DNA of 64,000 bases, taken from contig NZ_FOQM01000001.1 in the NCBI RefSeq assembly GCF_900113735.1, positions 496,001-560,000 of the forward strand, read 5' to 3'. A model generated the notes under the pieces. The model had not been told where the DNA came from and did no database searches. It worked only from the letters and a program-made list of their open reading frames with translations. Below are positions 46,249 through 55,111 of this stretch, piece by piece (position 1 is the first letter of the stretch; the number at the start of each line of letters is the position of its first letter). The position numbers and the translations under genes are program-made. The DNA comes from Bradyrhizobium sp. Gha (GTDB lineage: Bacteria > Pseudomonadota > Alphaproteobacteria > Rhizobiales > Xanthobacteraceae).

Positions 46249-46499
46249 GCGTGCGATGAGACCGTCCGAGCACGGGCTCAAACCGAAACCCGAAAACAAC
46301 CCCATGCACAGTAGCCCCCGCGCCAAGCACAGATTCGCATTTTTCGAATCTTTCGTTGACGCGTCGGGCAAAACAGGGGCATTATGCCGTCACTCGAAAA
46401 GGCTGATGTCCGCCTTCGTCCTGCTTACAAACTGGACGTGCTCGGCGTGAAGAACCTCTGCCTTGGGGAAGGTGTTTCCGAGGCTGCTCGCCCCACCCT
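46249..46499. other. Gene-poor 250-bp junction between oxalate genes and the RarD block
   Basis: No clear gene. A short reading from ATG 46384 (MPSLEKADVRLRPAYKLDVL) looks protein-like for about 40 codons before running into the convergent RarD gene, so it may be the 5' remnant of a truncated gene. AT-richer patches (CGCATTTTTCGAATCTTTCG near 46338) contrast with the flanks. Confidence 0.35.
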
Positions 46500-47393
46500 T
46501 CAGGATCGGTGCGCCCTCGCCTCCACCTTCGCTTCCCGAGGCCACAGACTTTCGGCCGAGTACAACATGAGCGCTATCCAGATCGCACCATAGCCGATGA
46601 GCTGCACACGACCGAACGGCTCACCATAAGCAAATACGCCGAGGAGCAGCTGCAGCGTAGGCGTTATGTATTGCATGATCCCCAGTGTTGACAGCGGGAT
46701 GCGGCGTGCTCCCGCCGCGAACAACAACAATGGTACTGCCGTCACGGGACCGGCTCCGGCCAGCAGCAGCTGCATGCCGGCATGCGCGCTGCCGAAATGG
46801 CTGTCGCCGTGCGCTGCGAGCCACAACAAATAGAAAAACGCGGCGGGAAAGAGCAGCGTGATTTCCAATGCCAGCCCATCGAGGGGACCGAGTTTCGCGG
46901 TCTTGCGCAACAGGCCATATGCACCGAACGTCACCCCGAGCACGAGGCTGATCCATGGCAGTGCGCTATTTTCCCACGTCAGCCATAGAACGCCCCCTAC
47001 TGCGAACGCGATTGCCCCCCATTGCAGAGGCCGCAGACGCTCGTGCAAGAACGCAAACCCGAATAGCACGCTGACGAGTGGATTGATGAAGTATCCAAGG
47101 CTCGCCTCGACGATGCGGCCGCTGTTGACCGCCCAGATATATAAGCCCCAATTCGCAGACAGCAGCCCAGCGCACGCTCCGAAACGCACCAAATTGCCTG
47201 GCTCGCGAAGCGCGGTGACGAGCCAACGAACGTCGCGTCGTATCGCAAGCGCAACGGCTACGAAGATGAGCGACCATACCATCCGGTGCGCAAGCACTTC
47301 GAGAGGTGGGACGACCTTCAGCAACCTGAAATAGAAGGGAAAAAGCCCCCAAATCGTGAAGGCGATCAGCGCGTAAAGAAATCCCAAATTCAT
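46500..47393 (-). CDS. rarD: EamA family transporter RarD
   Basis: A 297-residue integral membrane protein of the DMT superfamily, about ten helices. It begins MNLGFLYALIAFTIWGLFPF and has the RarD-type VLAHRMVWSL and NWGLYIWAVNSGRIVEASLGYFINPLVSVL motifs. RarD proteins are putative exporters or importers of unknown small molecules (first noted in a chloramphenicol phenotype). Start ATG 47393 gives the expected length; the ribosome-binding site is weak. It begins a three-gene minus-strand block whose base composition looks less GC-rich than the neighbours. Confidence 0.88.
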   Translation of the reverse strand: MNLGFLYALIAFTIWGLFPFYFRLLKVVPPLEVLAHRMVWSLIFVAVALAIRRDVRWLVTALREPGNLVRFGACAGLLSANWGLYIWAVNSGRIVEASLGYFINPLVSVLFGFAFLHERLRPLQWGAIAFAVGGVLWLTWENSALPWISLVLGVTFGAYGLLRKTAKLGPLDGLALEITLLFPAAFFYLLWLAAHGDSHFGSAHAGMQLLLAGAGPVTAVPLLLFAAGARRIPLSTLGIMQYITPTLQLLLGVFAYGEPFGRVQLIGYGAIWIALMLYSAESLWPREAKVEARAHRS

Positions 47394-47448
47394 TGTACCC
47401 GACTGCGAGATTGACGACCTGCTGCCGAGGCGCTCCCCGGACCGCAGA

Positions 47449-48282
47449 TCAGACCGGCGGGTCCCATTGCGGTGCGTACTCCGGACTAACGACCCGCCGG
47501 TTCTTCGGCAAGGTAGCAATCAATGCACGATCCTCATCGTCGAGTTGCACGTTGAAGGACGCCAGGTTGCTTGACTGGTTTTTCCGGCTGCTGGCTTTGG
47601 GAATCGCGGCAACGTTCGGTTGATCGAGCAGCCATTTGAGGGCCACCTGGGTCGGAAGCACCCCGTGCTTCTCAGCGATGCGAACAAGCTCCGGTATTTC
47701 GTGCGCTTTGTTGCGCATGAGTGGACTATAGGCGGTCAATGCCATTTCATGTTCACGAGCGAATTGAAGCAAGTTTCTCTGGCCCAATGTGACGTGATAC
47801 TCGACCTGGATGGCGGCCAAGGGAGCGCCCATCCCCTCAACAACCTGGCGCAGCAATGGCAGGGGGAAGTTTGCCACGCCGATGTTGCGCGCGCGCCCCT
47901 GCTCTTTGAACGAGACCAGCGTCTCGATCGAGCGCGCCAGGTCGCAACCTTTTCCCGGCCAGTGAATCAGAAACAGATCTACGTACTCGCTCTGCAACGC
48001 ACGGAGCGTGTTGTCAAAGGACTGACGCATGTCGTCTGGGGCCAACTTGTCCCACCAGACCTTGCTTGTCACATGGATCTTTTCGCGCGGCACGTCGGTT
48101 TCGACGAGCGCTCGGCCCACCGCATCTTCGTTTTGGTAGGCCGCCGCAGTATCCACGTGACGGTATCCAACCTCGAGCGCCTGAAGCACGGCTCGGGTGC
48201 ACTCTTCGCCGACCATTGGCCACGTCCCCAAGCCGAGTTTCGGCATGTTCAGCTGGCGGGATTTGATGACAGTATTGTTCAT
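47449..48282 (-). CDS. Aldo/keto reductase
   Basis: A 277-residue NADPH-dependent oxidoreductase of the AKR superfamily. Signatures are GYRHVDTAAAYQNEDAVGRA (catalytic Asp and Tyr), HVTSKVWWDKLAPDDM (catalytic Lys), LFLIHWPG (catalytic His) and the C-terminal IPKASSRKNQSSNLASF NADPH-binding segment. It resembles the 2,5-diketo-D-gluconate reductase subgroup. It lies 56 bp upstream of rarD and 28 bp downstream of the flavoprotein gene on the same strand. No substrate is assignable. Confidence 0.9.
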   Translation of the reverse strand: MNNTVIKSRQLNMPKLGLGTWPMVGEECTRAVLQALEVGYRHVDTAAAYQNEDAVGRALVETDVPREKIHVTSKVWWDKLAPDDMRQSFDNTLRALQSEYVDLFLIHWPGKGCDLARSIETLVSFKEQGRARNIGVANFPLPLLRQVVEGMGAPLAAIQVEYHVTLGQRNLLQFAREHEMALTAYSPLMRNKAHEIPELVRIAEKHGVLPTQVALKWLLDQPNVAAIPKASSRKNQSSNLASFNVQLDDEDRALIATLPKNRRVVSPEYAPQWDPPV

Positions 48283-48310
48283 GGTTCGTCTTTCCACTTG
48301 GCGATCGAAA

Positions 48311-50065
48311 TCAAACTGGGCTGTCGGCAGCCGCTTTTTCCTTGGCCGCGAAGAAATCGCCCTGCGGCGCCAGATTTCTGCGGGCAAGCACGAGCCCCGC
48401 GAGGTATCCGAACGTCATTGCCGGCCCCAGAGTTATGCCGCCGCTCGGATAAAAGCCGCCCATCATGCTGGCGCTGTCGTTACCTACCGCATACAGGCCG
48501 GGAATAGCGCAATTGTTCTCATCGAGCACCCGCGCGTCGATGTCGGTCGCCAACCCCGCGAACGTGCCAAGACTCCCGGGCAACAGTTTGACTGCGTAAA
48601 ACGGACTCTTTTCGATCGGGGCGAGACAGGGATTCGGCTGATGTTCGGCATCTCCCTGCGCGCGGTTATAGACTGTAGAGCCTTTGTTGAATTGGGGATC
48701 AGTGCCTTCCTTGGCATGCGTGTTGTAGCTTTCCACGGTGTTCTTCAACGCTTGCGCGTCGATGTGGCATTTCATCGCCAGTTCACTCAAGCTCGCGGCC
48801 TGCACGAGATATCCCGAGCGCCGATATGGGCCTACAGGAAAGGGAAATGGCTTGGAGAAGCCGAGGCCGTAGCGTCGCTGGAAACGATGATCGCAGATCA
48901 GCCAGGCGCACACCTCTTCGCCGGATGGCGTGCTTGCCAGCAGCGCGGAGATAAAGTCTCGATATGACGCGGCTTCGTTGACAAAACGCCTGCCAGCGCG
49001 CGTCACCGCAATCACGCCGGGCTTTGCACGGTCGATCAGGTGTGGAAAGACGATATCCGCGCCCCCGCGCTGAGGAACCAGCGAAACGGGCGCCCACGCG
49101 GCAGGCGCGTCAAGTGTATTGTTGAAGCGCCCCCCGACGGACTCCCCAAGACGGATGCCGTCTCCGGTATTTGTGCGTGGCGCCGCAGACCAATGGTCGA
49201 GACCAGAGGGTGTATAGGCAAACGTCCGCGCCCTTCTTTCCACGTCGTATGGATAGCCACCACAGGCAAGCACGACGCCGCGCGTCGCACGCACCTCATG
49301 CCTGGTACCGGCGATGTCAACAATTGCCCCCGTCACGCGGCGATCATTCCTCAGCAAGGCAACAGCGCGGGCACGAGTGCGCAAGTCGACTTCGCGGTTG
49401 ACCGCCGATTTCAGCAGGCGGGCGACTAGCGCGTTGCCATTGACGAGGTGCATCGAACGTCCGTACCAGAGCTTATGCCAAGCAAATGCAAGCAGCCGGC
49501 GAGCTACGTAGAGCGCGGACTTGATCGAGCGCGTCGCTCGATAAAAATGTGTGATGTCTTGCCCCGCCGCAATCCCCATGCCCTTGATCGTAATGACCGA
49601 TAGGGGTTCGCGTAGCTTGTGGAGCAATGGGCCAAGTTCGCGCGCGTCGAATGGCATGGCACAAACCGACCGCCCCCCTGTCGCGGCACCAGGTGTCGGG
49701 TGGAAATCCGGAATATTGCCTTCGACGAAGCGCACTGAGGTGTGACGCTCGAAGAAATCAACCATTTCGGGGCCACGTTCAAGCAGCGCGGTTGCCTTAG
49801 CGGCATCGAACTGTGTTCCTAATTCACTTTTCAGGTACGTAAGTGGCGCATCAATCTCTTCCCGGATGCCTGCGCGCGTCGCCAGCGGATTGCGAGGAAT
49901 CCACATCCAGCCTCCCGACCACGCGCTCGTTCCGCCGAACACATCTTCCTTCTCCATCACCATCACACGCAGGCCATGCGTTGCGGCCGTTACCGCCGCC
50001 GACAAGCCGCCCGCGCCGGAGCCAAGCACCAGCACGTCACATTCGAGTATTCGTTCATGGTTCAT
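48311..50065 (-). CDS. FAD-dependent oxidoreductase, 3-ketosteroid delta1-dehydrogenase (KstD)-like
   Basis: A 584-residue flavoprotein of the FrdA/KstD superfamily. FAD-binding starts at CDVLVLGSGAGGLSAAVTAA, followed by the KstD-type FGGTSAWSGGWMWIPRN and GRSVCAMPFD. The C-terminus has GLYAVGNDSASMMGGFYPSG and GPAMTFGYLAG, also typical of KstD enzymes. ATG 50065 was chosen; an in-frame GTG at 50074 is possible. Steroid substrates are not implied, since many family members dehydrogenate other cyclic ketones and no steroid genes are nearby. Confidence 0.85.
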   Translation of the reverse strand: MNHERILECDVLVLGSGAGGLSAAVTAATHGLRVMVMEKEDVFGGTSAWSGGWMWIPRNPLATRAGIREEIDAPLTYLKSELGTQFDAAKATALLERGPEMVDFFERHTSVRFVEGNIPDFHPTPGAATGGRSVCAMPFDARELGPLLHKLREPLSVITIKGMGIAAGQDITHFYRATRSIKSALYVARRLLAFAWHKLWYGRSMHLVNGNALVARLLKSAVNREVDLRTRARAVALLRNDRRVTGAIVDIAGTRHEVRATRGVVLACGGYPYDVERRARTFAYTPSGLDHWSAAPRTNTGDGIRLGESVGGRFNNTLDAPAAWAPVSLVPQRGGADIVFPHLIDRAKPGVIAVTRAGRRFVNEAASYRDFISALLASTPSGEEVCAWLICDHRFQRRYGLGFSKPFPFPVGPYRRSGYLVQAASLSELAMKCHIDAQALKNTVESYNTHAKEGTDPQFNKGSTVYNRAQGDAEHQPNPCLAPIEKSPFYAVKLLPGSLGTFAGLATDIDARVLDENNCAIPGLYAVGNDSASMMGGFYPSGGITLGPAMTFGYLAGLVLARRNLAPQGDFFAAKEKAAADSPV

Positions 50066-50220
50066 GTGTTGCACTCTTTACCGCCAGAGCCTCTGCATGG
50101 CAGAGGTCCGCAGATGCTCGTCGATGTCGGGGTGTACGCTTGATCTGTATCGGCTCGACGTCGGTTCGATTGCGATTGCAGACGCAGCAACATGAATGAG
50201 CTCAGCACCGAGTGTTTGCA

Positions 50221-51063
50221 CTACCGTCTTGCAGCATCGAACTTTTTGGAGACTCGATCGTCTTCCAAATGAAACCTGGTTTCACCTATTGCTCGGCGAG
50301 CATGTTCATGAAATCCGATCTTCGACACGGAGGCGTCGTTGGGTATCTCGAGAGCGTATACGATGTCGTCCGGTAAGCAGGCGAGGATACGCTTGATGTC
50401 TATTCCTCCTTCACCGGGAACAAGCCTTTCGCACCGTGCCGCATAGATCACCCCTTCGGGATCAGGCGGATGATGCGCCGGAGCGTCGCAAACGTGAACC
50501 CACTTGAACCATTCGGGCGGGAGCGCCCTTAGAAGCTCCAGGCTCGAGCAAGAACGGGCGAAGTGCAGCGTGTCGAGCAAGATGCTGGCGTTGGGACGAT
50601 TGGCCTCGCGTACGATATGAGCGGCATCGGCGAGACCCGGCGTCTCCGTCCACGACACAAACTCGAGACTGACATTCAGATTGAGCGGCTTGGCCATCTC
50701 GCATAAGGACCCAAAGCGGTCGATCGCGCGATTCTTTTCGGGATCCGGCAACTGGGCGAGGATGTGCCGAGCTCCGAGTTCGGCACCGGCTTCGAGAAAC
50801 TCTCGATAGTGCAGATGATCACGTGGAGGATCCATGCGGGCCGCCTCAATGTCCCACACCTCCAACCCGGAATTTGCGAGGCTCGCCTTTGTTTCCCTCA
50901 TGAGCTTCGGATCATTCAGCAGATCGTACAAAGGTTCGTTGGGTGTCGTCCGGTTGAGCCGCAGGCCCACATATTGATAACCGGCATCGCTTGCCGCCTC
51001 GATCAACTGGGGTGGAGCGAGTCCCAAGGCCGTCAGGTGTGCGAGTGAATAGGGATTGCTCAT
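50221..51063 (-). CDS. Sugar phosphate isomerase/epimerase family TIM-barrel protein
   Basis: A 280-residue AP-endonuclease-2-like barrel with family metal-site features: NVSLEFVSWTETPGLADAAH, ASILLDTLHFARS and FKWVHVCDAPAHHPPD with a late VYALEIPNDA. GGGGGAGGAC lies just before ATG 51063. Members include sugar epimerases, inosose dehydratases and keto-sugar isomerases. It is the first recognisable gene of the 46.5-51.1 kb minus-strand block and probably works with the KstD-like and AKR enzymes on a shared, unidentified substrate. Confidence 0.86.
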   Translation of the reverse strand: MSNPYSLAHLTALGLAPPQLIEAASDAGYQYVGLRLNRTTPNEPLYDLLNDPKLMRETKASLANSGLEVWDIEAARMDPPRDHLHYREFLEAGAELGARHILAQLPDPEKNRAIDRFGSLCEMAKPLNLNVSLEFVSWTETPGLADAAHIVREANRPNASILLDTLHFARSCSSLELLRALPPEWFKWVHVCDAPAHHPPDPEGVIYAARCERLVPGEGGIDIKRILACLPDDIVYALEIPNDASVSKIGFHEHARRAIGETRFHLEDDRVSKKFDAARR

Positions 51064-51770
51064 GGTGTCCTCCCCCCGCGCACCGCTTGACCACGTAGGC
51101 CTTGCTCAGTCATCTGCAAATCAGGCGGGACAATCGCGGGACCGTCCATCGTGACGCGCGTCTCCGTCGTCTGCACCGGAGTTCGGAATTGCTGTCGCGG
51201 GAGGCGATGCGATTGGAGATTGTTCGCGATCGTGACCCGGGCGACCGAGGGCTGCTCGCTTCTGGAGAGTGCCGGAAACATCCGCGCCAAACCGTTCGGT
51301 CCGCAATAGTTCTGCGAAAGGATGAACTCACGAGGCGCCAGCAGATCGCGGATCATCCGATGACCCGGAGGGACTCAGAAACACAACCCAAAGGTGCAAC
51401 GATCCCATCAGCCGAAAACCAGCGGCAACGAGAGTTGGGATCACGGGTAAGTATGGTCATGCCGCGGCTTCCCACATTTTGATGGCCCATCGGCTCACTT
51501 TGACGGCGAACTCATCAGCCCGTCGTGCGCCCTGCGTCGGCTGTCAGCGCCTTCTTCACGGGCGAGGCGCGACATTCGCCGAGATTTCCTGAAGATGTCG
51601 GGCGTTCCACATCAAGCGCATTCAGCAAAAGCCACATGCATTTCTCTCGGCTGCTTCTTTGGTTCAGTGCCCAATGCTGCTTCACGCTTTCTTACCTCTG
51701 GTACTACCGCTCTATAGCGAGCACGGCTGGCGCACTGCAACCTTTACTTGCTTATATGTGACATGCAATT
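51064..51770. other. Intergenic region, about 700 bp, no convincing gene
   Basis: No intact gene recognised. An open frame on the minus strand (51060-51356) ends in an ATGA overlap with the isomerase start but has no family features, no ribosome-binding site and poor codon character. The promoter of the isomerase block should lie here. The stretch 51480-51770 is comparatively AT-rich and looks non-coding. Confidence 0.5.
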
Positions 51771-51779
51771 TTGAAGAGT

Positions 51780-52080
51780 GTCAATGTAAATAACCGGCGC
51801 TATTGCGGGCCGCGTGCGGGCTGCTTTGCCGGACCATCAGAGCTGGAAAGGGATTTTGACTGCGGCGAGATTTCCGATCCGGCGCTGCGCGGCCGTGGAA
51901 CATCGTCGGCATCTCCCTCTTCATCGACATGCATGCGGCCGGCGCAAACAAGTAGCCGGGCGGATCTACAATGCGGATGATGGCAAGACCTACGCGAGCA
52001 CGGTGACCCTGCTGCCCTCAGGCAATCTCAACGTCCAGGGCGGCATGGGAACGCCGCATGGGAACGTTGTGTGCAGGTGA
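51780..52080 (+). pseudogene. DUF2147 protein gene, multiply frameshifted
   Basis: Pieces of a DUF2147 exported protein appear in successive frames: DPALRGR at about 51877-51897, then NIVGISLFIDMHAAGANK starting at 51899 in a different frame and ended by a TAG, then GRIYNADDGKTYASTVTLLP and SGNLNVQG in a third reading up to the stop at 52080. In intact members these segments are continuous, with a Trp where the TAG now stands. At least two indels and a nonsense change are therefore present. A terminator follows 44 bp downstream. Confidence 0.75.
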
Positions 52081-52123
52081 AGATCGGACGCGATAAGCCG
52101 CAGATCGGCCGGGCGACAACAGC

Positions 52124-52150
52124 AGCCGCCGGTTCCGGCGGCTCTTTTTT
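52124..52150 (+). terminator. Rho-independent terminator after the DUF2147 remnant
   Basis: An AGCCGCC/GGCGGCT stem with a short GGTTCC loop is followed by six T residues. It is correctly placed for the decayed upstream gene. Confidence 0.88.
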
Positions 52151-52251
52151 CTGCAATGCTTTGTCGGATCGAGAGCCTCTCCTTCGTCCTCGGTTATGAA
52201 GGGGCAACAGACGATCATGTCGAGCCCATCAGTGTATAAGGAATGACAAAC

Positions 52252-52695
52252 ATGCCCGGCACCGTGCGCCTGCACCGCGTTCTCGCAACCAGCCCGGAAA
52301 AGGTCTACCGCGCCTTCGTGGAGGCGGATGCACTCGCGAAATGGCTTCCGCCCAACGGCTTCACCTGCACCGTGCATCATCTCGAGCCGAAGGTCGGGGG
52401 CACGTTCAAGATGTCCTTCCGGAACTTCACCACGGGCAACGGCCATTCGTTCGGCGGCGAATATCTCGAGCTCGTCCCCGGCCAGCGCCTGCGCTACACG
52501 GACAGATTCGACGACCCCGACCTGCCTGGCGTGATCGAGGTGACCGTGATCCTGAAGAAGGTCTTGGTCGGCACCGAAGTCGATATCACGCAGGCCGGCC
52601 TGCCCGACGCCATTCCAGTGGAGGCCTGCTATCTCGGCTGGCAGGAATCGCTGCGCAACCTTGCCAAGCTCGTCGAGCCCGAGATCAATCAGTAG
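52252..52695 (+). CDS. SRPBCC/AHA1 (START-like) domain protein
   Basis: A 147-residue protein of the activator-of-Hsp90-homologue-1-like SRPBCC fold: RVLATSPEKVYRAFVEADAL, AKWLPPNGFTCTVHHLEPKV, GGTFKMSFRNF and a C-terminal GWQESLRNLAKLVEPEI helix. These small proteins bind hydrophobic ligands; many are co-regulated with ArsR repressors, but none is adjacent here. ATG 52252 has AAGGA 9 bp upstream; an ATG 9 bp earlier overlaps that site and is less likely. Confidence 0.88.
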   Translation: MPGTVRLHRVLATSPEKVYRAFVEADALAKWLPPNGFTCTVHHLEPKVGGTFKMSFRNFTTGNGHSFGGEYLELVPGQRLRYTDRFDDPDLPGVIEVTVILKKVLVGTEVDITQAGLPDAIPVEACYLGWQESLRNLAKLVEPEINQ

Positions 52696-52779
52696 CTCGT
52701 AGCCGGGTCGCGCGGTCGGATGCGATCCGAATGAAAGCCGCGGGTCGATCTGTTCGATCGGATGCGCGCATCTGCCCAC

Positions 52780-52915
52780 GTCGTCGTTGCGAGCCAACGG
52801 GTCCGCGCGAAGCGCCGCCCGATGACGGGCTCCGCGAAGCAATCCAGAATCCCTCCGCGGTGGCAGCCTGGATTGCCTCGTCGCATGAGCTCCTCGCAAT
52901 CACGGAAAGCGAGGA
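52780..52915. repeat. CGTCGTTGCGAG...GCAATCCAGAATCCC intergenic repeat
   Basis: A mosaic element with AATCCAGAATCC/GGATTG partners and GCGAAGC units, ending in CTCGCAATCACGG. It resembles the element at 60248-60325 (GTCATTGCG ... GAAGCAATGCAGAGTCCGTC). It fills the gap between the SRPBCC and Hsp70-like genes. Confidence 0.6.
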
Positions 52916-52969
52916 GCCCTCCGCGAGACTAACTCGCACCGGGTCTGCGGCGACTGATCGCAACGACTG

Positions 52970-54301
52970 TTATGCACCCGCCCTCGACTTCAGCCCACCA
53001 TCCGCGGTCCAGCGATCCGGTTCGGCACTGTGTCCGATCAGCGCCAGGCCGTACGCGATCGATTCGAACTGGTCGCCCGACATCAGCCGCTCGTTGCCGA
53101 ACCGGTCGGCGAACAGTTTTCGCACCGCCGGCACGAAGGAGGTGCCGCCGGTCAAGAACACCTTCTCCACCTCGCGCGCGGTGATGCGGGCTTCGCCCAG
53201 CACCTTGTCGACGGTAGCCCCCAGCCGCGCGATGTCGTCGGCAATCCAGCTATCGAATTTCTTCCGGGTGATGGCGGAGCCGATATCGACGCCGCCGCCC
53301 TTGAAGCGGAAATCCACCTCGTCTTTGGCCGACAGCGCGACCTTGGCGTCTGACACCGCGCGGTACAGCGAGAAGCCGAGGTCGAGGTCGACGATGGTGA
53401 TGAAATGCTCCAGCTGTTCAGGCTTCACCGCCGTGCGCGCAAGCTCCCTGAGCTCGCGCAAATCGCCGTTGCTCTTCATCAGCGCGAGCTGATGCCAGCG
53501 TGCGAGGTTGGTGTAGTGGCTGTTCGGGATCGGCAGCACCTTGTCGAACGAGCGGAAGCTCGAACCCTTGCCGAGCCGCGGCGAGACCACGTGGTCGACG
53601 ATGCGATAATCGAACGTGTCGCCCGCAATCCCGATGCCGGCGTGTCCCAGCGGCTCGGCGCGCAAATGGCCGCCGGCGCGCGAGAACCGCATCACCGAGA
53701 AATCGCTGGTGCCGCCGCCGAAATCCGCAACCAGCACGGTGGCGTCGCGCTCGAGGCGCCGGGCGAAGGAGAACGCCGCGCCGACGGGCTCGTAAACATA
53801 GCGGGCGTGACCGGCGCCCAAGCGCTCGAACGCGGCGCGGTAGCGCTGCATGGCGAGGTCGTCGTCGGGATTGCCGCCGGCAAAGCGCACGGGACGGCCG
53901 ACGGTGATGTTGGCTGCCTCGAATCCGAACCTGTCGCCGCCATGGCGCGCCAGCGTGCGCAGGAATGCCGCCAGAATGTCCTCGAACTTGAAGCGCTGCC
54001 GGAACACCTGCGTGGTGTTGAAGCTCGAGCTTGCCGCAAAGGTCTTGAACGACTGCAGGAAGCGATAGACGTGGCGCCCCTCGAGAAACTGCTCGATCGC
54101 CCACGGTCCGCCTTCGGCCTGGGCGCCGGCGCCCGGCCGGTCCTCCCAGAAGCAGAGTGCCGAGACGTAAGTGCTGTGGCGTTGTCCGCCGTGGTCAAAC
54201 CTGAGGGCCTCGACCCGCCGATCGTCGGCGGCAAGCGCGACGACGGTGTTGCTGGTCCCAAAATCGATGCCGATCGAGACGGCGGGCGAGGCGCTCGACA
54301 T
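52970..54301 (-). CDS. Hsp70 family protein, YegD-like
   Basis: A 443-residue actin-fold ATPase. The phosphate-1 motif is SIGIDFGTSNTVVALAADD, the phosphate-2 motif VADFGGGTSDFSVMRF and the adenosine motif VFLTGGTSFVPAVRKLFADR. It lacks the DnaK substrate-binding domain, matching YegD (about 450 residues), whose client is unknown. It is a stand-alone gene, flanked by a repeat and by a short AT-richer upstream region. Confidence 0.9.
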   Translation of the reverse strand: MSSASPAVSIGIDFGTSNTVVALAADDRRVEALRFDHGGQRHSTYVSALCFWEDRPGAGAQAEGGPWAIEQFLEGRHVYRFLQSFKTFAASSSFNTTQVFRQRFKFEDILAAFLRTLARHGGDRFGFEAANITVGRPVRFAGGNPDDDLAMQRYRAAFERLGAGHARYVYEPVGAAFSFARRLERDATVLVADFGGGTSDFSVMRFSRAGGHLRAEPLGHAGIGIAGDTFDYRIVDHVVSPRLGKGSSFRSFDKVLPIPNSHYTNLARWHQLALMKSNGDLRELRELARTAVKPEQLEHFITIVDLDLGFSLYRAVSDAKVALSAKDEVDFRFKGGGVDIGSAITRKKFDSWIADDIARLGATVDKVLGEARITAREVEKVFLTGGTSFVPAVRKLFADRFGNERLMSGDQFESIAYGLALIGHSAEPDRWTADGGLKSRAGA

Positions 54302-54599
54302 GAACCACTCTGACTGATGACGGGGAAAGGGGGCGAAGCACTAACCGTTTTGCACTGCGGTGCCAAGAGCCTGACAAGACCCCGTCCGAGCAGCCCGAAC
54401 CTGCGTGTTGCGCAGTTCTGAGGCGGAAAAGGCGATGTTTCCGGACCCGGACGGTGCGCTTTGATGATGAAGCGCCATGCTGCAATGCGGCAATTCACAT
54501 GCTGCTATGCAAGGCCGCGTATGGACACTGGCATCTGGCATACATAAAAAATTTCGAGATAGGACAGCACTCATGACTGTCTTAGAATAGGGAATTCCG
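54302..54599. other. Intergenic region, 298 bp, upstream of hsp70-like and small ORF
   Basis: No gene recognised. It serves as a divergent promoter region. A degenerate relative of the oxalate-locus operator (TGGCATCTGGCATACAT) is seen at 54529-54545, followed by an AT-rich TAAAAAATTT stretch. Confidence 0.5.
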
Positions 54600-54737
54600 A
54601 TGTCCAAGACCGCTTTCGTCGCCCTTGCACCCTCCGCCTCGTTGTTCGCCCGCTTCATGGCGGCCGTCGACCGCTTCCTGATGGCTAGCGCCGAGATTTC
54701 CAACCACAATGGCGATCTCCCCCGTTTCGGCCTGTAA
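54600..54737 (+). CDS. 45-residue hypothetical protein
   Basis: A short ORF beginning MSKTAFVALAPSASLFARFM and ending NGDLPRFGL. The amphipathic middle (MAAVDRFLMASAEISN) and the small size resemble compact rhizobial proteins of unknown function. GGAAT precedes the ATG, so the ribosome-binding site is weak. Codon usage fits the GC-rich neighbours. It lies 55 bp after a degenerate operator-like site. No function can be assigned. Confidence 0.5.
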   Translation: MSKTAFVALAPSASLFARFMAAVDRFLMASAEISNHNGDLPRFGL

Positions 54738-55111
54738 GCGCGGGGGCCAGGATCGATTTATTCGTAGTCTGTTCCGCCGCGAGATCCATGTGCTCATCCT
54801 CGCGGCTGCCGGCGCTCGTGGCATTCAAGCGCTGGCGCAAGATGGTGGCGGCGCGATCAACATCCGGCCTCGCTCTCATCTCGCCCATCGCGCCCGCCTC
54901 ATGGCCCGGCGTTTCACCCTCCCAAATATACCCCGATACCCGGAAACCCGGAGAATCTGCACTTTTCTTGAGCTTGCGCCTGAGATAGGGCTTGCATTCT
55001 GGAATATGGTATACCAAGCTCCTCGCGGCGCTTGCACCATAAGCCACAATATTTGCGACACCCGCCATATGGCGGCGCCGTCGTGACAGACAGGCGCTTG
55101 GGAGGTTGTTG
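54738..55111. other. Intergenic region, 374 bp, oxlT promoter region
   Basis: No gene recognised. The right part carries the oxalate-locus 17-bp element (55000-55016) preceded by CTTGCATTC, and near 55059-55075 the palindromic CGCCATATGGCGGCG; GGAGG for oxlT lies at 55101-55105. Confidence 0.6.
55000..55016. promoter_or_regulatory. Oxalate-locus 17-bp operator, copy 3 (TGGAATATGGTATACCA)
   Basis: It contains the perfect palindrome TGGTATACCA. It is preceded by CTTGCATTC, matching the CTTGACATTC in front of copy 2, and lies 96 bp before the oxlT start. This links the antiporter to the GntR regulator 13 kb away. Confidence 0.7.

Noticed and set aside
48311-50065. A steroid degradation cluster
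   Set aside because: The flavoprotein is KstD-like, but no other steroid genes (KshA, HsaC, Mce) are present, so substrate cannot be inferred from family alone.
51060-51356. A 98-codon minus-strand frame ending in ATGA overlap with the isomerase start
   Set aside because: No ribosome-binding site, no recognisable domain and atypical residue use; the overlap alone is not enough.
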